Shown here in pieces: positions 60,601 to 64,000 of a stretch of DNA of 64,000 nt; positions within the stretch are counted from its first letter, which is position 1; each line of letters begins with the position of its first letter. The notes beneath the pieces are model-generated. The model saw only the letters and a program-made list of their open reading frames with translations, made no database searches and was not told the origin of the DNA. The position numbers and the translations under genes are program-made. Source of the DNA: Pagrus major (lineage: Eukaryota; Chordata; Actinopteri; Spariformes; Sparidae); contig NC_133218.1 of NCBI RefSeq assembly GCF_040436345.1, positions 24,912,710-24,976,709 of the forward strand. The letters are read 5' to 3'.

Positions 60601-63600
60601 GCTCTCAAACTTGCAGCAAACTGCGCATCCTCTTACTAAATTCCTGTTTCCAGAATAATTGAAATGCTTGCTCTTCAGCTCATAAAGTGTCTTTACCCGC
60701 AGCCATTTTCTCGATCGGCAATACACATGTGCAACTCTCAGCAAAGATGGCAAGGAATTGAGAACAGCCTCATTTCCAGAAAAAACAATGTGTTTAATTC
60801 TTTTTTACCCATGCCTGAATGGGAAAGTGAGTTACTCAAGTCCCTTGAATGACAAGGCATTTTACTTACTCTTGTTATCTGCTTTCTAACTGTGATTATA
60901 CTCATATTACAAGTTTAGAAATTAGTGGATCACACACACAGTTTCTCAAGTGGTCTGTTCATCCAAAAAGCAGTGACACTGTCCAAATTAAAGCAAATAT
61001 CTAACGTGGTTCAAATGAGGGAGAAAACAAGCAGTTCTGTGTTATTTAAATGCCGCTTATTCAAATCAGGGTAAAGTTCAGGTAGTTCATAGCTTGTCAT
61101 CTTTAAAATATAAAAAACATACACCATGGTAGAGCCGTCAGCTCGCGACTGTCCGACTTCTACCTTCCTGTCTGTGGTACGCTGTACTTACAACTGTGCA
61201 AGTAAAGAAGAAATACTGTGGCTTTCCTTTATATTAAACATTGCAAAAAGTTGAACAGTCAACACACAAAGCAAACGCAAGAGAGGATGCTCCTCCATAG
61301 AATGTATTAATTTAGCCAAATCGCTCAAAATAGTTGATAAAACATGTTTTAAATATACAGTATGTACAGTATACTGTAGCTATTGACCTCCTGGTAGGTA
61401 TAGCATCTCTGTAGACACTGCTTGAGGGCACTCCTTATCTTGAGCTGGCCTGCTTACCAGGCAAATTGTATGACTGTCAGTTTGCTCAGCATTTGGGATA
61501 TGTCTGAATAATTTATCAGTCAGCTGCTTCTGTGAGATGAGACTTGATCCACAGCCTCTCCTCTGTCTCGTCTGTTGCAAGCTGTGTGTTTTTTTGTCTG
61601 GAACAGTGATTGTCTTTCTTTCTTTTTCTGACATTGAACCTTTGACCATCTAGTGATTTTTTTTAATTTCTTTTTTTGTTGAAACATTTTTTTGTTCTAT
61701 TCTTCTCATCCACTCTCATGTTTGTACTTACTTGCCTGGTTAGTTCGCACCCAGCCCCTGAAAGGCTGAAAGTTTTGTGTTAAGTATTTTGCGTTACCTC
61801 ACAATACATTTAGCTTTCCCTCTGATCCTTAAAGAAAGGCTGAGCTGTATTATGATTTAGTATTAGGTTTTATGTACTGAACCACTCCAAGGGACTTCTG
61901 CATTGCTGTGATTATGACTACAGCCATAAAGTGGCAGGGCTTTGGCTGTTGCTGTGATTATGGCTTTCTTTGATTGTAATGATTATGGCTGTCCCACATT
62001 AGTTTTTTAAGGGGTGTGACACTACATGCAGAGGTTGTGTATGTGCAGTGAATTGACATGGAAGCGTTGCTCGACTGTTATTCTTGAATTTACTGTCTTG
62101 GTATCACACCTGTCATATCTGATAGAGGATGCAAAGTTTAAAATCGCCTGTGGCGTAAGTATGCTTTCATGGCTAATTTTAATAGGAGCAGTACAGACCG
62201 TGGCTAAAGTGTGGTTGCTGTAGCCATATCCACAGAATCAAAGATTCAACCACAAATGCAGCTGCAGTCTGAGCAATAACCATATCCACAGCCACAGTTT
62301 CAGCACAGCCAGTAACTTTATACTGTCGGAGCTTGGCCTTAAAAAGGAATAATAAGCGATACATTAATTTCACATTTCTGTCATGTGCTTTCCTAAACTG
62401 GCAGGACATTAACTAGATTGGTTTAGATTAACTTTATTATCCACCACAGAGGATGTTTTTTTTGCTACTTCTACAAATACTGTTACTCTTTAGGGGGGAT
62501 TCAAAAAATAAACAAAAACAAGAGCAGCTACATGTCAAGTGATTCTCAGAATAAACATCCCTGTAGCTGTTCTAAAATTACTGACTTCCCATGATCAAAT
62601 TTGCAAATAGTTACACAATGCAGTTTTTAAGCCGCTAAAATTGTGTTTTCCCTGTCAATGAACACCTAAAATGCCACTGCAGTTCGCCAATATGATAATG
62701 CAGATTGAAAATCTAACTGAATAATGTACTTATGGATTCAGCAGCTGTGACCGGTGTGTGGCATCATGGGTCAACTGAGCTCTTGATGGGGCATAGATGA
62801 AGTCATGAGGTCGTATTGATCGTTGTAAAGTCCATTAATAAGGTGGGGAGAGGCCCAAGAACTGTAACGGGTGTGCCAGGATGAATAACAAGCAGGGGAA
62901 TTCGGACTTATCTCTTGCCAGGTGATCTCTGTGTCACTGATTTCAAAGAGTAGGTCATTTTACCCTTCATTTGAATTATTCCTCTGACAGACGTTTCCTT
63001 GTTCAGAATGCAGACCACATCATAACAGACGGCTAAAAAAATAGGAAAAATTCCTTTTAACTTTGCATTTATATAAACACAGATCCAGGCCTGGATAAAT
63101 ATAAAAGAGAACATTGTGATCAAAAACAGGGCAAGAAAATATTGATTTCCTTGGCATCAGAAACACAAACATTAGTTTGCTTCTTGAATAATTATCCATG
63201 CCTAAGTAGTGAAGGAAACCAATGAGTAGAAGATATTGTACCAGTGACAGAAAGGGATGTGTGTGAAATGATAACAGGAATGATGAAGGGAAAACTGAAT
63301 ACTGAGGAAGGTCGAGGAGTCATCCTGTTCAGGGATATCCTGGACTGTGTCTGACCTTTTTCAACATCATCTGCTATCTCACTGTCCCTAACATTATCTG
63401 TACTACTCCTTCCCACAGTCTACTGTCTGTCTCTTGTGCTCAGTTTCTTTTGGCTTTACTGTTTTTATCTACTCATTGTCACTCTGCAGTAAGCCTGTCC
63501 TCACACATTCAACCCCTTTTTATCCCTCTCAACACACCTGCTTCTACAAAACGTCTGCTGCTTCAGTAGATGTTAACGGTGTGCCCTGTCCCTGAGCCAC

Positions 63601-64000
63601 TTGGAGGTAAATAACCCTCTACTTTTGGTCTGTCCCCCACATTTTACACAAACATTGAAAGGGCTTTCCACCAATTTTATAAATAATGGCCAGTTTACTT
63701 GTCATGTGGTGTGCTACTCAGCCTGATGTCCTCTGAGGGTCTGGAAAGAGCTTTCCAAAGTCTGAAACAAAAACCTTGCTGATGACATCACATTATCTCA
63801 TCTCAGCTATCTTCAGACGGAAAACCTTTAGCAGAAAGCCTGTGTTGCAAACTGGAGGAGTTTGAGGATACCCTGTAGGTTTTTTGAGCACTAGTACAAG
63901 TTTGATACCATGTTGTTTGTGTCTCGTGTGCATGACGTGATAAAAAGTCCTGCCGCTGGTTTTATGCTGTTCTGGTTGACAACTGGTCGTGGAAATATGA
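57671..64000 (+). other. adam10: adam10 intron 2 (continues past the window)
   Basis: I searched for the next expected exon (human [20 protein letters not shown]) and did not find it. Contents: a hairpin-forming CCACTTGCC/GGCAAGTGG near 60452-60475, a repeat-like block near 60600-60760 sharing a motif with 44530-44572, and repeated GCTGTGATTATGGCT-like motifs at about 61905-62320. Confidence 0.75.

Noticed and set aside
57671-64000. Possible adam10 exon 3
   Set aside because: No segment encodes the expected [10 protein letters not shown]-like sequence with splice sites; it probably lies beyond the window.
1-64000. CRISPR arrays, bacterial operons, integrated phage or virus genes
   Set aside because: No spaced direct repeats, no ribosome binding sites or operon spacing, and no frame resembling viral or reverse-transcriptase proteins; all strong coding signal is explained by four vertebrate genes.

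Overview
The window is ordinary vertebrate nuclear DNA, almost certainly from a ray-finned (teleost) fish. It has AT-rich introns with GT-AG boundaries, CA, TA and TTC microsatellites, teleost-type dispersed repeats and small inverted-repeat transposons. It holds four protein-coding genes, two of them cut by the window edges. From memory, the order and orientation match the human 15q21-q22 block RNF111, SLTM, MINDY2, ADAM10, so this is a conserved synteny segment. I found no bacterial, viral, CRISPR or plasmid features.

Layout: (1) 1 to about 10.6 kb, minus strand: the 5' part of rnf111 (Arkadia, a SUMO-targeted ubiquitin ligase), with an untranslated first exon near 10.3 kb, one large coding exon (5162-6121) and one small coding exon (86-218). 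The rest of the gene lies left of the window. (2) 10.6-13.0 kb: the head-to-head rnf111/sltm promoter interval. (3) 13.0-23.8 kb, plus strand: the complete sltm gene, 20 coding exons, 1018 residues when joined, with SAP, RRM and a long Arg/Glu helix. (4) 23.8-29.7 kb: the tail-to-tail interval with the sltm and mindy2 3' UTRs and several transposon remnants. (5) 29.7-48.5 kb, minus strand: the complete mindy2 gene, 9 coding exons, 669 residues, a K48-selective deubiquitinase. (6) 48.6-52.2 kb: the divergent mindy2/adam10 promoter interval. (7) 52.3 kb to the right edge, plus strand: the first two coding exons of adam10 (signal peptide and start of the prodomain) and long intronic sequence; the remaining exons lie beyond the window.

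Every exon junction I give was checked for GT/AG ends and phase continuity, and the translations were compared from memory with the human proteins. The genes do not form one pathway. Two act in ubiquitin signalling (rnf111 adds chains to SUMO-modified nuclear proteins, mindy2 trims K48 chains), sltm is a nuclear RNA/DNA-binding transcription modulator, and adam10 is a membrane sheddase.

Nothing here looks like an undescribed biological system. The observations most worth a check are: a 291-codon open frame in a mindy2 intron that nothing explains; a foldback element with arms of about 138 bp in an sltm intron; a 209-bp hAT-type MITE with a perfect 8-bp target duplication; a 79-nt CA tract 20 nt past an adam10 splice donor; upstream AUGs before adam10; a tandem NAGNAG acceptor and a CaaX-like tail in mindy2; and an acidic octapeptide array in sltm.
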